64,000 nt of DNA from JAVBRA01 sp031548435 (lineage in GTDB: Bacteria > Bacteroidota > Bacteroidia > Bacteroidales > Rikenellaceae), in assembly GCA_031548435.1 (NCBI GenBank), contig JAVBRA010000009.1:1-64000 (forward strand), given 5' to 3'. The notes under the pieces are model-generated. The model did no database searches, had not been told where the DNA came from, and saw only the letters and a program-made list of their open reading frames with translations. Below are positions 40,245 to 50,174 of the stretch, piece after piece. Each line of letters starts with the position of its first letter. Position 1 is the first letter of the stretch. The translations under genes were made by a program, and so were the position numbers.

Positions 40245-43094
40245 TTACCGCTTGCAGATGGCTTGCCGGAAGATGCAGTATTCGCAGTTGGCGGTATTTT
40301 CGCAGCGGCGGAAGGGGGTTGCGGGGTCGAACAGTTCCGCGAGCATTTTTTGCAGGCGGAGGGTGAATTCTTCTTTGTAAGGGAGGAACGAGACGACCAT
40401 CTCTTCGGTCGCCGCAGATTTTTTCGTCTCGCCGGGGGTTGCGTCGAAGATGTGGGGCGTACGGGGATTGGAGTTCATTCCGCGTACGAAGTAGAGCAGC
40501 GGCTCCACGTCTTTGCCGTGGGTGGCGTTGAGGATCAGGGAGTAGATGAATGTCTGGAAAATATAGGCCGTGTCCGATGCGGTCTCTTCCTCGAACAGGC
40601 TGTCGATGCCGGAGAACACCTGCCGTTTGTCGGGTTTTCCGGTTTTGTAGTCGATTACGCGCAGCCGGTCTCCACACCGGTCGATGCGGTCGGCAATGCC
40701 GAACAGGCGCACCTGGCGGCCGAGGGCATCGATCCTGAACTCCGCGGCGACGGGTTCTTCGGAGCGGAACAGGCGGAAGTCGCGCTGCGAGGCGTCGTAG
40801 GGAAGGATGCCGTTGTTTATGTACTGCATCAGGGCGTTGCGCAACAGCAGCAGTTTCCCGCCCAGCGGCTCGGCCGTGTTGCCCCCGTCTCCGAAGAACG
40901 CCTCCCGGATTCCCGCGTCCACCGCCTGAGCCACGGCTTCGGTGCCGGTGAGTTCGTTGATCTGGGCAGCACCCGCATCGCCCAGGGGGGAGTAAAGGCG
41001 GCGCATGGCGATGTGCAGGGCGTTGCCTGCAACGAGGGCGTCGACGTCTTCGGTCACCTCCTCTTTCTCGCGGATACCTTCAACCGTGGCGAGGTAAAAC
41101 TTCATGGGGCAGGCGATGTACTGCGACAGCGACGAGGGCGAGAGCGACCGCCGGCCCGAGAGGAACGCTTCCAGTTTTTCCGACACCCGCCCCTGTTTGG
41201 GCACTTCCATGCTGCCGGGCTGCATCCCTTCGACTTTCAGGACGATGGTCTTGTCGTGCACCGGGTGCCCGCTTTCGTATTTGAGTTGGGTGATGTAGCG
41301 GCTCGCCTCGCCCGAGTCCGTCTTGTCCGAGCGCGAGCAATAGACCAGCTCGACACGCCGGGCCCGCTGCAGCAGCCGGTAAAAATAATAGGCATACACC
41401 GCCTCATGGTCGTAGACCGTGGGCAATCCGTAGCAGAACCGCAGGTTGTAGGGGATGAACGACGAGGCCGACGAGATGCGCCCCGGAAAATTGTCGTCGT
41501 TCATCGACAGCATGATGACGTTGTCGAAGTCGAGGGTGCGCGTTTCCAGGATGCCCATGATTTGCAGCCCCTTCAACGGCTCGCCCAGGAACGGGATGCG
41601 CACCGGTTGCAGCACGGTCGATATCAGCGACGACACGATGCGGTCGCTCATTTCCACCCCGCACTCGCCGACCGTGTTTCCCAGTTTGGTTATCTCGGCC
41701 AGGGCACGGAAAAGGTATTCGCGGGCGGCTTTGTCGGCGGGGACAGTCAGGGCGGCGGCTTCTTCCAGCACGCGGGCGATGTAGCCGAACAGTTCCCTGC
41801 CCCGGGGGCGCGGAGCGAAAACAGCCTGCAACAGCGGCGTGGCAGGAAGCTCGTCGTTGCGCAGATAGATGCGTTGCCGGCGGGCCAATCCGTCCAGGAG
41901 CTTCGTCACGTCGCCGCCAGCGCTCTCGCGCACGTAGGGGTGGTTGAGCAGCGACGACACGTCGGCATGGTACGGCGCCCCGTCTTCCTTGCGGCGGTTG
42001 CGTTGCAGCGACAGCAGGTACTGCACCAGCGAGAAGGCGGGCGTTTTCTGCAACGGATAGCCCATTGTGATGTTCAGTTCGCCGATCGCCTCGGGCACCG
42101 ATCCCAGCACCGGAAGCAGCAGCGACTCGTCGGTGAGCACCACCGCCGTGTTCTTGCCTTCGATTCTCTTATCGCGGATCAGCTCTTCGAGGAACGTGTG
42201 CACGTATTTGGCCTGGAGCGAGTCGGAGGGCGACGACACCGCGGCGACCTCTTTCTTCTCGGCGAAATGCGACGCGGGGGCAAAATCGTCCGGGGGCGGG
42301 AACTGCCTGAGGTTTTCGCGCATGAACCGTCCGGCCTCCTGGTGGCGGTTGTCGAGGTAGTAGGCGTCATAGTCCCAGAAAAACAGCGCCCCGGCGTGTT
42401 TCTGCAAGTGCGAAAAGACTATTTTTTCGCTCTCGCTCAGGGCGTTGAATCCCACGACGGCAAAAATATCATCTTTGGGAATTTCATACGTGCCGCTGCG
42501 AAGGTTTTCGGCCGCCCGGCGATAGATCATGCCCGTGTAGCCCAGTCCCAACTCATCGAGCCGCTCGCGGTACCGGGTGTAGATGGGCAGCAGTGAGTTC
42601 CAGATGCGCATGAAAAACTGCTTGTGCCGGCTGTCGGCGCTGCCGTTGATGTTGCCCCAGAACCGTTCCAGGAGGGCGATCTGTTCGGGCGTCAGGTAGT
42701 GGAAATGGTCGTCGATGGCCTTGATGTCGCTGATGTTGGCCAGCAGCAGCGAAGCGTCGGCCATGTAGTTGTCGATGTCGCTGAAGTCCGAGATGAGCAT
42801 CTGGCCCCAGAAGTAGAATGAGTCGAAACTCTCCTGATGGTAAAGCGAGTAGATGGCGTAGAGCTCGGCAATGAGCCGGATGTTGTCGCCTTTGCGCAGC
42901 CCGGAGGCCTCTTCCATGATGCGGTCGATGGTGGTGTAGCGCGGTTCCCACAGCGGCTTGCCCGAGCGCATGGCCAGCGCCTCGTTGAAAAACAGCTTTG
43001 TGCGCACGCCCGGAAACAGCACCCGCAACGACGACACGCCGTCGCCGTAGCGGTTGTACAGGCAGGCAGCCACTTCTTCTATAAAGGTCGGCAT
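40245..43094 (-). CDS. AddB/RexB-like PD-(D/E)XK nuclease with Fe-S cysteine cluster
   Basis: A 949-residue protein. The N-terminal two thirds resemble an inactivated helicase of AddB type (VVLTDESLLLPVL, LNITMGYPLQKTP, LSMNDDNFPGR). The C-terminal ~280 residues are a RecB-like PD-(D/E)XK nuclease (SLSPSSLSQYIACPMKFYL, GNALHIAMRRLY, RVIDYKTGKPDKRQVF). Cys of YIACPMKF together with CEYCIFRQAIC at the end forms the four-cysteine [4Fe-4S] staple typical of AddB-type nucleases. Its likely role is double-strand-break end resection with an AddA partner that is not in the window. It is followed by folK (16-bp overlap). Confidence 0.88.
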   Translation of the reverse strand: MPTFIEEVAACLYNRYGDGVSSLRVLFPGVRTKLFFNEALAMRSGKPLWEPRYTTIDRIMEEASGLRKGDNIRLIAELYAIYSLYHQESFDSFYFWGQMLISDFSDIDNYMADASLLLANISDIKAIDDHFHYLTPEQIALLERFWGNINGSADSRHKQFFMRIWNSLLPIYTRYRERLDELGLGYTGMIYRRAAENLRSGTYEIPKDDIFAVVGFNALSESEKIVFSHLQKHAGALFFWDYDAYYLDNRHQEAGRFMRENLRQFPPPDDFAPASHFAEKKEVAAVSSPSDSLQAKYVHTFLEELIRDKRIEGKNTAVVLTDESLLLPVLGSVPEAIGELNITMGYPLQKTPAFSLVQYLLSLQRNRRKEDGAPYHADVSSLLNHPYVRESAGGDVTKLLDGLARRQRIYLRNDELPATPLLQAVFAPRPRGRELFGYIARVLEEAAALTVPADKAAREYLFRALAEITKLGNTVGECGVEMSDRIVSSLISTVLQPVRIPFLGEPLKGLQIMGILETRTLDFDNVIMLSMNDDNFPGRISSASSFIPYNLRFCYGLPTVYDHEAVYAYYFYRLLQRARRVELVYCSRSDKTDSGEASRYITQLKYESGHPVHDKTIVLKVEGMQPGSMEVPKQGRVSEKLEAFLSGRRSLSPSSLSQYIACPMKFYLATVEGIREKEEVTEDVDALVAGNALHIAMRRLYSPLGDAGAAQINELTGTEAVAQAVDAGIREAFFGDGGNTAEPLGGKLLLLRNALMQYINNGILPYDASQRDFRLFRSEEPVAAEFRIDALGRQVRLFGIADRIDRCGDRLRVIDYKTGKPDKRQVFSGIDSLFEEETASDTAYIFQTFIYSLILNATHGKDVEPLLYFVRGMNSNPRTPHIFDATPGETKKSAATEEMVVSFLPYKEEFTLRLQKMLAELFDPATPFRRCENTANCEYCIFRQAICKR

Positions 43095-43546
43095 AAGGAA
43101 TCTTTCAGTTCATCGATGGTTTTCCCCAGTGCGGGGTGGACATAACTCCCCATGATCTCGGCCAGCGGGGCAAGCACGAAGCCGCGCAGGTGCAGCAGCG
43201 GATGGGGAATCTTGAGGTCGGGCGTATCAATGGTTTCGCTGCCGAAAAACAGGATGTCGATGTCCATCGTGCGCGAGGCGTAGCCATTGCCTGTGCGCGT
43301 GCGTCCGTAGCGGGCCTCGATGGCGTGGATCTTCTCCAGCACCTGCCGCGGCGACAACTCCGTCTGGCAGACGAGCGCTTGGTTGAGGAATTTTTCGGAA
43401 GCCTCGAATCCCCAGGCTTCGCTGGTGTAGACGCTCGACTTTTTTACTACCCGCCCGATCCCGCGCCCGATGTCGCCGACCACCGAGGCCATATTCGCCC
43501 CGATGTCGCCCAGGTTCCCGCCGGTGAGCAAAACGACTTTTTTCAT
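43079..43546 (-). CDS. folK: 2-amino-4-hydroxy-6-hydroxymethyldihydropteridine pyrophosphokinase (HPPK)
   Basis: A 155-residue HPPK of folate synthesis. LTGGNLGDIGANM, YTSEAWGFEASEKFLNQA, RTMDIDILFFGSETI and IPHPLLHLRGFVLAPLAEI match the family along its length. The start is MKKVVLLTGGN at 43546, 2 bp after the holB stop codon; its 3' end overlaps the nuclease gene by 16 bp. The holB-folK-nuclease run is probably one operon. Confidence 0.96.
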   Translation of the reverse strand: MKKVVLLTGGNLGDIGANMASVVGDIGRGIGRVVKKSSVYTSEAWGFEASEKFLNQALVCQTELSPRQVLEKIHAIEARYGRTRTGNGYASRTMDIDILFFGSETIDTPDLKIPHPLLHLRGFVLAPLAEIMGSYVHPALGKTIDELKDSLCRPL

Positions 43547-43548
43547 GG

Positions 43549-44703
43549 TTATTTGAACAGCGTGCTGATCAGTTTGCTGATGGTGAGCACATAATGCGTC
43601 AGCACGATGCGCGGGTTGCCGTTCTGCCCGATGTGCCGGATCGTTTTCTCGGTTTCGGCGATCAGCTTCTCGATGTTTCCGTTGTTGATGTAGGGGGCCA
43701 GTTTGCGGCAGGTCTCCAACTCGCGCCCGAACAGGTGCGAGAGCTCTTCCATGCCCATCGACAGCATGTAGTTGCTGCGGAACATTTTCAGCAGGTACTC
43801 CAGCATCGCTTTTTGTTCCTCGCGCCCCAGGGCGGCCGCCTCTTCGCTCCAATTGAGCAGGTCGAGGTGCTTGTCCTGGTAGCACAGGCGCATCAGCTGC
43901 ATGAAGCGGTCGAACTCTTCCTCGCCCTCGTCTTCCATGATCTTTTCCGCCCCGATGCGGTCGCCCAGGCTCAGCAGCGCCACCGCCTCGGCTTTGGCGG
44001 GGTCGGCGTTGTATTTCCGCCTCAGGTGTGCGGCCAGGCTCTGCGTGTCGATGGGCGGAACAGCGATGGACTGCGTGCGCGAAAGGATGGTTTTGATGAT
44101 GCGGTCGCTCTGCTCGCTCACGAACACGAACAGCGTGTTCTCCCACGGCTCCTCGATGAGCTTGAGCAGGGTGTTGGCTGCGCTCTCGTTCATTCGCTCG
44201 GGCAGCCAGACGACCACGATCTTGTAGTCCGACTCGAACGGCTTGAAGCCCATCTTGCGGATCAGTTCGTTGGCTTCGCTTTTGCTGATGTTGCCCTGCT
44301 TGTTGTCGATGCCGATGGCGCGGTACCACATCTGTTCCGAGAGGTAGCCTCCGGTTCGGGCTATCTGCTCGCGCCACGGGGCGATGAAATGGTCGCTGAC
44401 CGGTTTCTTGATGTCGAGGTTGCCGGCCGCCTCGGCCATGTCCGACGTGTTGACCGGAAAAATGAAGTGGGTGTCGGGGTGGGCGGCGGCGTTCATCTTC
44501 ACGCACGCCGGACACACGCCGCACGCGTCGCCCCCCTGCCGGTCGCGGCAATGGATATACTGCGCCAGGGCAATGGCCAACGGCAACGCCCCCGTCCCCT
44601 GTTTCGAATCGAGCAGCAGGGCATGCCCCAGGCGTTTGTTGTCGACCAGCTCGGCGAGCCGGCGCTTGGCTTCGTGCTGCCCTGTGATTTGCGAAAAAAG
44701 CAT
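43549..44703 (-). CDS. holB: DNA polymerase III subunit delta'
   Basis: A 384-residue clamp-loader subunit starting MLFSQITGQHEAKRRL. The AAA+ fold has a zinc module (CRDRQGGDACGVCPAC) and a degenerate Walker A (DSKQGTGALPLA), as expected for delta', which does not hydrolyse ATP. SEANELIRKMGFKPFESDYK and NTLLKLIEEPWENTLF (two-part sensor/SRC-like region) are typical. ATG 44736 is an alternative start. A -7 box TATCTTTG is at 44786-44793 on the minus strand. Confidence 0.94.
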   Translation of the reverse strand: MLFSQITGQHEAKRRLAELVDNKRLGHALLLDSKQGTGALPLAIALAQYIHCRDRQGGDACGVCPACVKMNAAAHPDTHFIFPVNTSDMAEAAGNLDIKKPVSDHFIAPWREQIARTGGYLSEQMWYRAIGIDNKQGNISKSEANELIRKMGFKPFESDYKIVVVWLPERMNESAANTLLKLIEEPWENTLFVFVSEQSDRIIKTILSRTQSIAVPPIDTQSLAAHLRRKYNADPAKAEAVALLSLGDRIGAEKIMEDEGEEEFDRFMQLMRLCYQDKHLDLLNWSEEAAALGREEQKAMLEYLLKMFRSNYMLSMGMEELSHLFGRELETCRKLAPYINNGNIEKLIAETEKTIRHIGQNGNPRIVLTHYVLTISKLISTLFK

Positions 44704-44785
44704 GGCGGTGTCTCCCGACACACGGGAGATATTCATTTTACTTAGACAAAGGTGTCTTTTAACACCGGGGATAATTTTTCTCTGA

Positions 44786-44793
44786 CAAAGATA
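44786..44793 (-). promoter_or_regulatory. -7 promoter element of holB-folK
   Basis: TATCTTTG on the minus strand, 83 bp upstream of the holB start codon; no well-spaced TTTG found. Confidence 0.5.
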
Positions 44794-44902
44794 CAAAATA
44801 TGAGGAAATAGATCATGCGCCCCGTACGGGATTGGCACATTCTTTCTTATGCATTGACTGTCATGATATTGACGGGGAATATCAAAAAAACATTCCCGAA
44901 AA

Positions 44903-44935
44903 TTTGGAGTGTAAAATCAAAAAACCTTACCTTTG
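44903..44935 (+). promoter_or_regulatory. Promoter of carB
   Basis: TTTG (44903-44906), 21-bp spacer, TACCTTTG (44928-44935). The start codon is 36-54 bp downstream. Confidence 0.85.
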
Positions 44936-44970
44936 TCCAATTTGAATTTTTGCGAACCAAACCCTTAAAG

Positions 44971-47900
44971 ATGATGAGTATGAAGAAGATGAAAAAGGTG
45001 TTGATGCTCGGGTCCGGAGCACTGAAAATCGGACAGGCGGGAGAATTCGACTATTCCGGCTCCCAGGCGTTGAAAGCGTTGAAAGAAGAGGGAATAGAGA
45101 CCGTACTCATTAACCCCAACATTGCCACAATCCAGACCTCTGAAGGCATCGCCGACAAGGTCTTTTTTTTGCCCATCACCCCTTACTTCGTCGAAAAGGT
45201 CATTGAAAAGGAGCAGCCCGACGGCATCCTGCTGGCCTTCGGAGGACAGACGGCCCTGAACTGCGGCACGGAACTCTATACCAGCGGCACCCTGAAAAAA
45301 TACGGGGTGGAAGTGCTCGGCACCTCGGTCGAGGCGATCATGTACACCGAAGACCGCGACCTGTTCGTCAAGAAGCTCAACGAGAAAGAGATCAAAACCC
45401 CGCGCAGCTACGCCGTCGAAACGATGGACGGCGCATTCGACGCCGCGAAAAAACTGGGCTACCCCATCATCATCCGCTCGGCCTACGCCCTGGGCGGGAT
45501 GGGCAGCGGCTTCTGCAACAACGACGCCGAGTTGAAAGAGCTGGCCGAGAACGCCTTCAGCTACTCGCCCCAGATCCTGGTGGAAGAGTCGCTCAAGGGA
45601 TGGAAAGAGATCGAGTTCGAGGTGATCCGCGACAAGAACGACCACTGCTTCACCGTGGCCAGCATGGAGAACGTCGACCCGCTCGGCATCCACACCGGCG
45701 AGAGCATCGTGGTGGCCCCGACCTGCTCGCTCGACGACGGGGAGCTGAAATTTTTGCAGGAGCTTTCGGTTAAAACGATCCGCCATCTGGGCATCGTGGG
45801 CGAGTGCAATATTCAGTACGCCTTCAACTCCGAAACGGACGACTACCGCGTCATCGAGGTGAACGCCCGCCTGAGCCGCTCGTCGGCCCTGGCATCGAAG
45901 GCGACCGGCTACCCGCTGGCCTTCGTGGCCGCCAAGCTGGCCCTGGGTTACGGCCTCGACGAGATCGGCGAGATGGACACGCCCAACTCGGCTTACAAAG
46001 CGCCTTCGCTCGACTACATGATCTGCAAGATCCCGCGCTGGGACCTCGGAAAATTCGCCGGGGTGTCGAAGCAGATCGGATCGAGCATGAAGTCGGTAGG
46101 CGAGATCATGTCCATCGGGCGCTCGTTCGAGGAGATCATCCAGAAGGGCTTGCGCATGATCGGGCAGGGAATGCACGGTTTCGTGGGCAACTCCGACCTC
46201 GATTTCCCCAATCTGGACGACGAACTGGCCAACCCGACCGACATGCGCATGTTCGCCATCGCGGTGGCATTCGACAAAGGGTACAGCATAGACAAGATCT
46301 ACGACCTGACCAAGATCGACAAATGGTTCCTGGGCAAACTCAAGAACATCCACGACTACTCGAAGGTGCTCGAAGGCTACAACAGCATCGAGCAACTGCC
46401 GGCCGATGTGATCAAGGAGGCCAAGAGGCTCGGCTTCTCGGACTTCCAGATCGCCCGCTTTGTCGAGGACGGCGAAGGCAACCTGGAAAAAGACGTGCTG
46501 CGCGTGCGCAAGCAGCGCAAAGGCTTCGGCATCGCTCCGGCCATCAAGCGCATCAACACGGTGGCCTCGCTCAACCCCGATGCGACCAATTACCTTTACG
46601 TCACTTACGGCGACACGAAGACCGACATATCCTACTCGGCCAACAACAACGCGGTGATCGTGCTCGGATCGGGCGCCTACCGCATCGGCAGCTCGGTGGA
46701 GTTCGACTGGTGCTCGGTGAACGCGGTGCAGACGGCCCGCAAGTTGGGCTACACCTCGGTGATGATCAACTACAACCCCGAAACGGTATCGACCGACTAC
46801 GACATGTGCGACCGCCTCTACTTCGACGAACTGTCGCTCGAACGGGTGCTCGACGTGCTCGACCTCGAACAGCCCAAGGGGGTGATGGTGTCGGTCGGCG
46901 GGCAGATCCCCAACAACCTGGCCCTCAAGCTGCACAACCAGGGGGTAAAAATCCTCGGCACCTCGCCGCTGTCGATCGACCGGGCCGAAAACCGCCACAA
47001 GTTCTCAAGCATGCTCGACTCGCTGGAGATCGACCAGCCGCTGTGGAAAGAGCTCACCACGTTCGAAGACATCTACGAATTCGTCGACAAGGTGGGATTC
47101 CCGGTGCTGATCCGCCCCTCGTACGTGCTCTCGGGCGCGGCGATGAGCGTCTGCTACACCAAGGACGAAATGGAAGGCTTCCTGAAGCTGGCCGCCAAAG
47201 TTTCGAGAGAATACCCGGTGGTGGTGTCGGCCTTTATGGAGAATACCAAGGAGATCGAGTTCGACGCCGTGGCCGACAAGGGCAAGGTGGTCGAATACGC
47301 CATCTCGGAACACGTCGAGTTCGCCGGGGTGCACTCGGGCGACGCCACGCTGGTGTTCCCCGCCCAGAAGATCTACATGGAGACCGCGCGCCGCATCAAG
47401 AAGATCAGCCGCCGCATCGCCGAAGAGCTGAACATCAGCGGGCCGTTCAACATCCAGTTCCTGGCCAAGAACAACGAGATCAAGGTGATCGAGTGTAACC
47501 TGCGCGCCTCGCGCAGCTTCCCCTTCGTGTCGAAGATCCTCAAGCGCAACTTCATCGACACGGCTACCCGCATCATGCTCGGCGAGGGGTACCAGGTGCC
47601 CGACAAGACCGACTTCGACATCGACTGCATCGGCGTGAAAGCGTCGCAGTTCTCGTTCGCCCGCCTGCAGAAGGCCGACCCGGTGCTGCGCGTGGACATG
47701 ACCTCGACCGGCGAAGTGGGCTGCCTGGGCGACGACTTCAACGAAGCGCTGCTCACCTCGCTGCTGTCGGTGGGGTACAACATCCCCCAAAAGACGGTAC
47801 TGATCTCTTCCGGCAGCGCCAAGTCGAAGGTGGACATGCTCGACGCCTGCCACGAACTCGACGAGAAAGGCTACACGATCTACGCCACGCACGGCACGGC

Positions 47901-48192
47901 CAAATTCCTCAACGACAACGGCATCAAGGCGCACGATGTCAACTCGCCCGACGAACCGGGAACGAACAACGTCATCGACATGATCGCCTCCAAGCAGATC
48001 GAGTTGATCGTCAACATTCCCAAAGACCACACCAAGCGCGAACTGACCAACGGATACAAGATCCGCCGTGCGGGCGTCGACCACAACATCCCGCTGATCA
48101 CCAACGCCCGCCTGGCATCGGCCTTCATCCACGCCTTCTGCACCATCGGCATGGAGGACATTGCCATCAAGTCGTGGGAAGAGTATCGCTAA
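44971..48192 (+). CDS. carB: Carbamoyl-phosphate synthase large subunit
   Basis: About 1073 residues, the normal CarB length. Two ATP-grasp halves are seen: GSGALKIGQAGEFDYSGSQ at the start and its repeat GSGAYRIGSSVEFDW, with RSAYALGGMGSG in half one and RPSYVLSGAAMSV in half two. The oligomerisation domain lies between them, and a C-terminal MGS-like allosteric domain (ATHGTAKFLNDNGI) ends the protein. It makes carbamoyl phosphate for arginine and pyrimidines. carA is not adjacent. ATGs at 44974, 44980 and 44989 are possible starts. Monocistronic between its own promoter and terminator. Confidence 0.98.
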   Translation: MMSMKKMKKVLMLGSGALKIGQAGEFDYSGSQALKALKEEGIETVLINPNIATIQTSEGIADKVFFLPITPYFVEKVIEKEQPDGILLAFGGQTALNCGTELYTSGTLKKYGVEVLGTSVEAIMYTEDRDLFVKKLNEKEIKTPRSYAVETMDGAFDAAKKLGYPIIIRSAYALGGMGSGFCNNDAELKELAENAFSYSPQILVEESLKGWKEIEFEVIRDKNDHCFTVASMENVDPLGIHTGESIVVAPTCSLDDGELKFLQELSVKTIRHLGIVGECNIQYAFNSETDDYRVIEVNARLSRSSALASKATGYPLAFVAAKLALGYGLDEIGEMDTPNSAYKAPSLDYMICKIPRWDLGKFAGVSKQIGSSMKSVGEIMSIGRSFEEIIQKGLRMIGQGMHGFVGNSDLDFPNLDDELANPTDMRMFAIAVAFDKGYSIDKIYDLTKIDKWFLGKLKNIHDYSKVLEGYNSIEQLPADVIKEAKRLGFSDFQIARFVEDGEGNLEKDVLRVRKQRKGFGIAPAIKRINTVASLNPDATNYLYVTYGDTKTDISYSANNNAVIVLGSGAYRIGSSVEFDWCSVNAVQTARKLGYTSVMINYNPETVSTDYDMCDRLYFDELSLERVLDVLDLEQPKGVMVSVGGQIPNNLALKLHNQGVKILGTSPLSIDRAENRHKFSSMLDSLEIDQPLWKELTTFEDIYEFVDKVGFPVLIRPSYVLSGAAMSVCYTKDEMEGFLKLAAKVSREYPVVVSAFMENTKEIEFDAVADKGKVVEYAISEHVEFAGVHSGDATLVFPAQKIYMETARRIKKISRRIAEELNISGPFNIQFLAKNNEIKVIECNLRASRSFPFVSKILKRNFIDTATRIMLGEGYQVPDKTDFDIDCIGVKASQFSFARLQKADPVLRVDMTSTGEVGCLGDDFNEALLTSLLSVGYNIPQKTVLISSGSAKSKVDMLDACHELDEKGYTIYATHGTAKFLNDNGIKAHDVNSPDEPGTNNVIDMIASKQIELIVNIPKDHTKRELTNGYKIRRAGVDHNIPLITNARLASAFIHAFCTIGMEDIAIKSWEEYR

Positions 48193-48210
48193 CGGATCGG
48201 ATTTGATTGG

Positions 48211-48242
48211 AAAAAAGGTGGCCCCATCGGCCGCCTTTTTTT
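48211..48242 (+). terminator. Terminator after carB
   Basis: AAAAAAGGTGGCC / GGCCGCCTTTTTT with one G-T pair and a short CCATC loop. Confidence 0.9.
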
Positions 48243-48374
48243 ATTGCCGTGAAAAGCAACCTGGATTTCACACGACAAAATCCATTGGGGTGTCATCCCC
48301 GGGTTAAATCAGGAATGGCAGATCGATCCACCCATTCCCATGCGCAATAAAAAGGCGGCAATTTATTCGATCTG

Positions 48375-48405
48375 TTGCACAACCCGTTTTTATTCGCTAC
48401 TTTCG
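48375..48405 (+). promoter_or_regulatory. Promoter of the aminopeptidase P gene
   Basis: TTG (48375-48377), 20-bp spacer, TACTTTCG (48398-48405), one mismatch from TAnnTTTG, 29 bp before the start codon. Confidence 0.65.
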
Positions 48406-48433
48406 ACATTCAAAGACGTTAAAACGAAGGCTT

Positions 48434-49822
48434 ATGTTTAAAAAAGAGATTTATCAGCAAAGGCGCAAGAGTCTCCGCGCGACGATGAACGGAGGGCTGG
48501 CGGTGATCGTCGGCAACAGCGAGGTGGGCATGAACTACTCGGGCAACACCTACCATTTCCGCCAGAACAGCAGCTTTGTCTATTTCTTCGGGTGGCAGAA
48601 GCCCGGCTATGTCGGCGTCATCGACCTGGACGAGGGGACGGATACCCTGTACGGCGACGATTTCACGATCGACGATATCATCTGGATGGGTCCCCAGCCG
48701 TCGGTCAAAGAGCAGGCCGGTGCGGTGGGAGCCCACAGCGCGGGCCTGGACGAACTGCCCAAGGCCATCGGGCAGGCCATTGCCAAAGGCCGGAAGGTGC
48801 ACTATCTGCCGCAGTACCGCGCCGACAACCTGCTGTTGCTGGAACGCCTTACCGGCATCCCCGGCGGTGAAATCAACGCCGGCGCCTCGGTGGAGTTGAT
48901 CAAGGCGGTGGTGGCCCTGCGCGAAATCAAGACGGAAGAAGAGATCGCCGAAATCGACAAAGCCTGCAACACCGGCTACAAGATGCACACCACGGCCATG
49001 AAGATGTGCCGACCCGGCATTTTGGAGCGCGAAATCGCCGGGGCCATCGAGGGGATCGCCCTGATGGAGGGCAACGGCATCTCGTTTCCGTCGATCGTGT
49101 CGATGAACGTCGAAGTGCTGCACAACCACTACCACGGCAACGTGCTCAAAGAAGGCCGGATGATGATCGTGGACGCCGGTGCCGAAACAGCCGAATGCTA
49201 CGCCAGCGACTTCACGCGTACCATGCCGGTGAACGGGAAATTCTCGCAGCGGCAGAAAGAGATCTACAACATCGTGCTGGCGGCCAACGAAAAGGCGACC
49301 GCCATGGCCCGGCCGGGATTGGCTTACAGAGAGGCTCATCTGGCGGCCTCGACGGTGATTGCCGACGGGCTCAAATCGCTCGGTATCCTCAAAGGTGACA
49401 CGGCCGAGATCGTCGCCGCCGGAGCCCACGCCCTGTTCATGCCCCACGGCCTGGGACACCAGATGGGCCTCGATGTGCACGACATGGAAGATCTGGGCGA
49501 AACGTTCGTCGGGTACGACGATGCGGTTCAGCGCAGCACCCAGTTCGGGTTCAAGTCGCTGCGCATGGGCAAGACGCTGCGGCAGGGCCATGTGCTGACC
49601 GTGGAGCCGGGCATCTATTTCATCCCCGACCTGGTCGCCAAGTGGAAACACGAGAAGATCAACACGGCGTTCCTCGACTTCGGCAAAATTGAACAGTACC
49701 TCGATTTCGGCGGGGTGCGTATCGAAGACGACATCCTGATCACCGCCGACGGTTGCCGCCGCCTGGGTTCGGCGCGGGTTCCCGTCACGGCGGAACAGGT
49801 CGAGGCGGAGATGTTGAAGTAA
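48434..49822 (+). CDS. pepP: Xaa-Pro aminopeptidase (aminopeptidase P family)
   Basis: A 462-residue dinuclear-metal peptidase that removes N-terminal residues preceding proline. The N-terminal creatinase-like domain (MNYSGNTYHFRQNSSFVYF in two runs) is followed by the pita-bread domain with metal ligands in VDAGAE, SDFTRT, GLGHQMG, VEPGIYF and VRIEDDI. No signal peptide, so cytoplasmic. Monocistronic with a strong terminator. Confidence 0.95.
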   Translation: MFKKEIYQQRRKSLRATMNGGLAVIVGNSEVGMNYSGNTYHFRQNSSFVYFFGWQKPGYVGVIDLDEGTDTLYGDDFTIDDIIWMGPQPSVKEQAGAVGAHSAGLDELPKAIGQAIAKGRKVHYLPQYRADNLLLLERLTGIPGGEINAGASVELIKAVVALREIKTEEEIAEIDKACNTGYKMHTTAMKMCRPGILEREIAGAIEGIALMEGNGISFPSIVSMNVEVLHNHYHGNVLKEGRMMIVDAGAETAECYASDFTRTMPVNGKFSQRQKEIYNIVLAANEKATAMARPGLAYREAHLAASTVIADGLKSLGILKGDTAEIVAAGAHALFMPHGLGHQMGLDVHDMEDLGETFVGYDDAVQRSTQFGFKSLRMGKTLRQGHVLTVEPGIYFIPDLVAKWKHEKINTAFLDFGKIEQYLDFGGVRIEDDILITADGCRRLGSARVPVTAEQVEAEMLK

Positions 49823-49842
49823 GTATATATACTTTATATAAT

Positions 49843-49876
49843 AAGAGGGGGCGCTCGGTCGAGCGCCCCCTCTTTT
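49843..49876 (+). terminator. Terminator after the aminopeptidase gene
   Basis: GAGGGGGCGCTC / GAGCGCCCCCTC 12-bp stem, GGTC loop, then TTTT. The rest of the 352-bp gap to the porin gene (49877-50100) contains nothing I can identify before the Pho-type repeats. Confidence 0.95.
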
Positions 49877-50100
49877 CATCTGTTACCGGTCATTCCAGGC
49901 AGGCGCAGCGACGAGGAGCTATCCATAACGAGGCGTATGTTCTCGTTCCGATTTGGAGGTCTCCCGGCGTTGCGCCCACCCGGAATAACGGAGAGAGGGA
50001 GATCCTGCATCAAATCCGGAATAACTCCCCGACGGGTTTTGTCGTATAAAAACCATCGTTTTTAACCCGATCCGGAAACTTTGTCATTCTTAATTTTTTC

Positions 50101-50145
50101 GTAACAGAGGGGTAAAACGCCCGTAACATGGCAGCGGTAGCTTTG
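50101..50145 (+). promoter_or_regulatory. Pho-box-like promoter of the phosphate porin
   Basis: GTAAC (50101), GTAAA (50112) and GTAAC (50123) repeat with an exact 11-bp period. The last one ends 10 bp before the -7 box TAGCTTTG (50138-50145), and no -33 TTTG is present. This is the geometry of PhoB boxes in other bacteria, where tandem repeats replace the -35 element. The same layout precedes pstS. Confidence 0.75.
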
Positions 50146-50174
50146 CGGTACCAAACAAAACCAACAAGCGAAGT

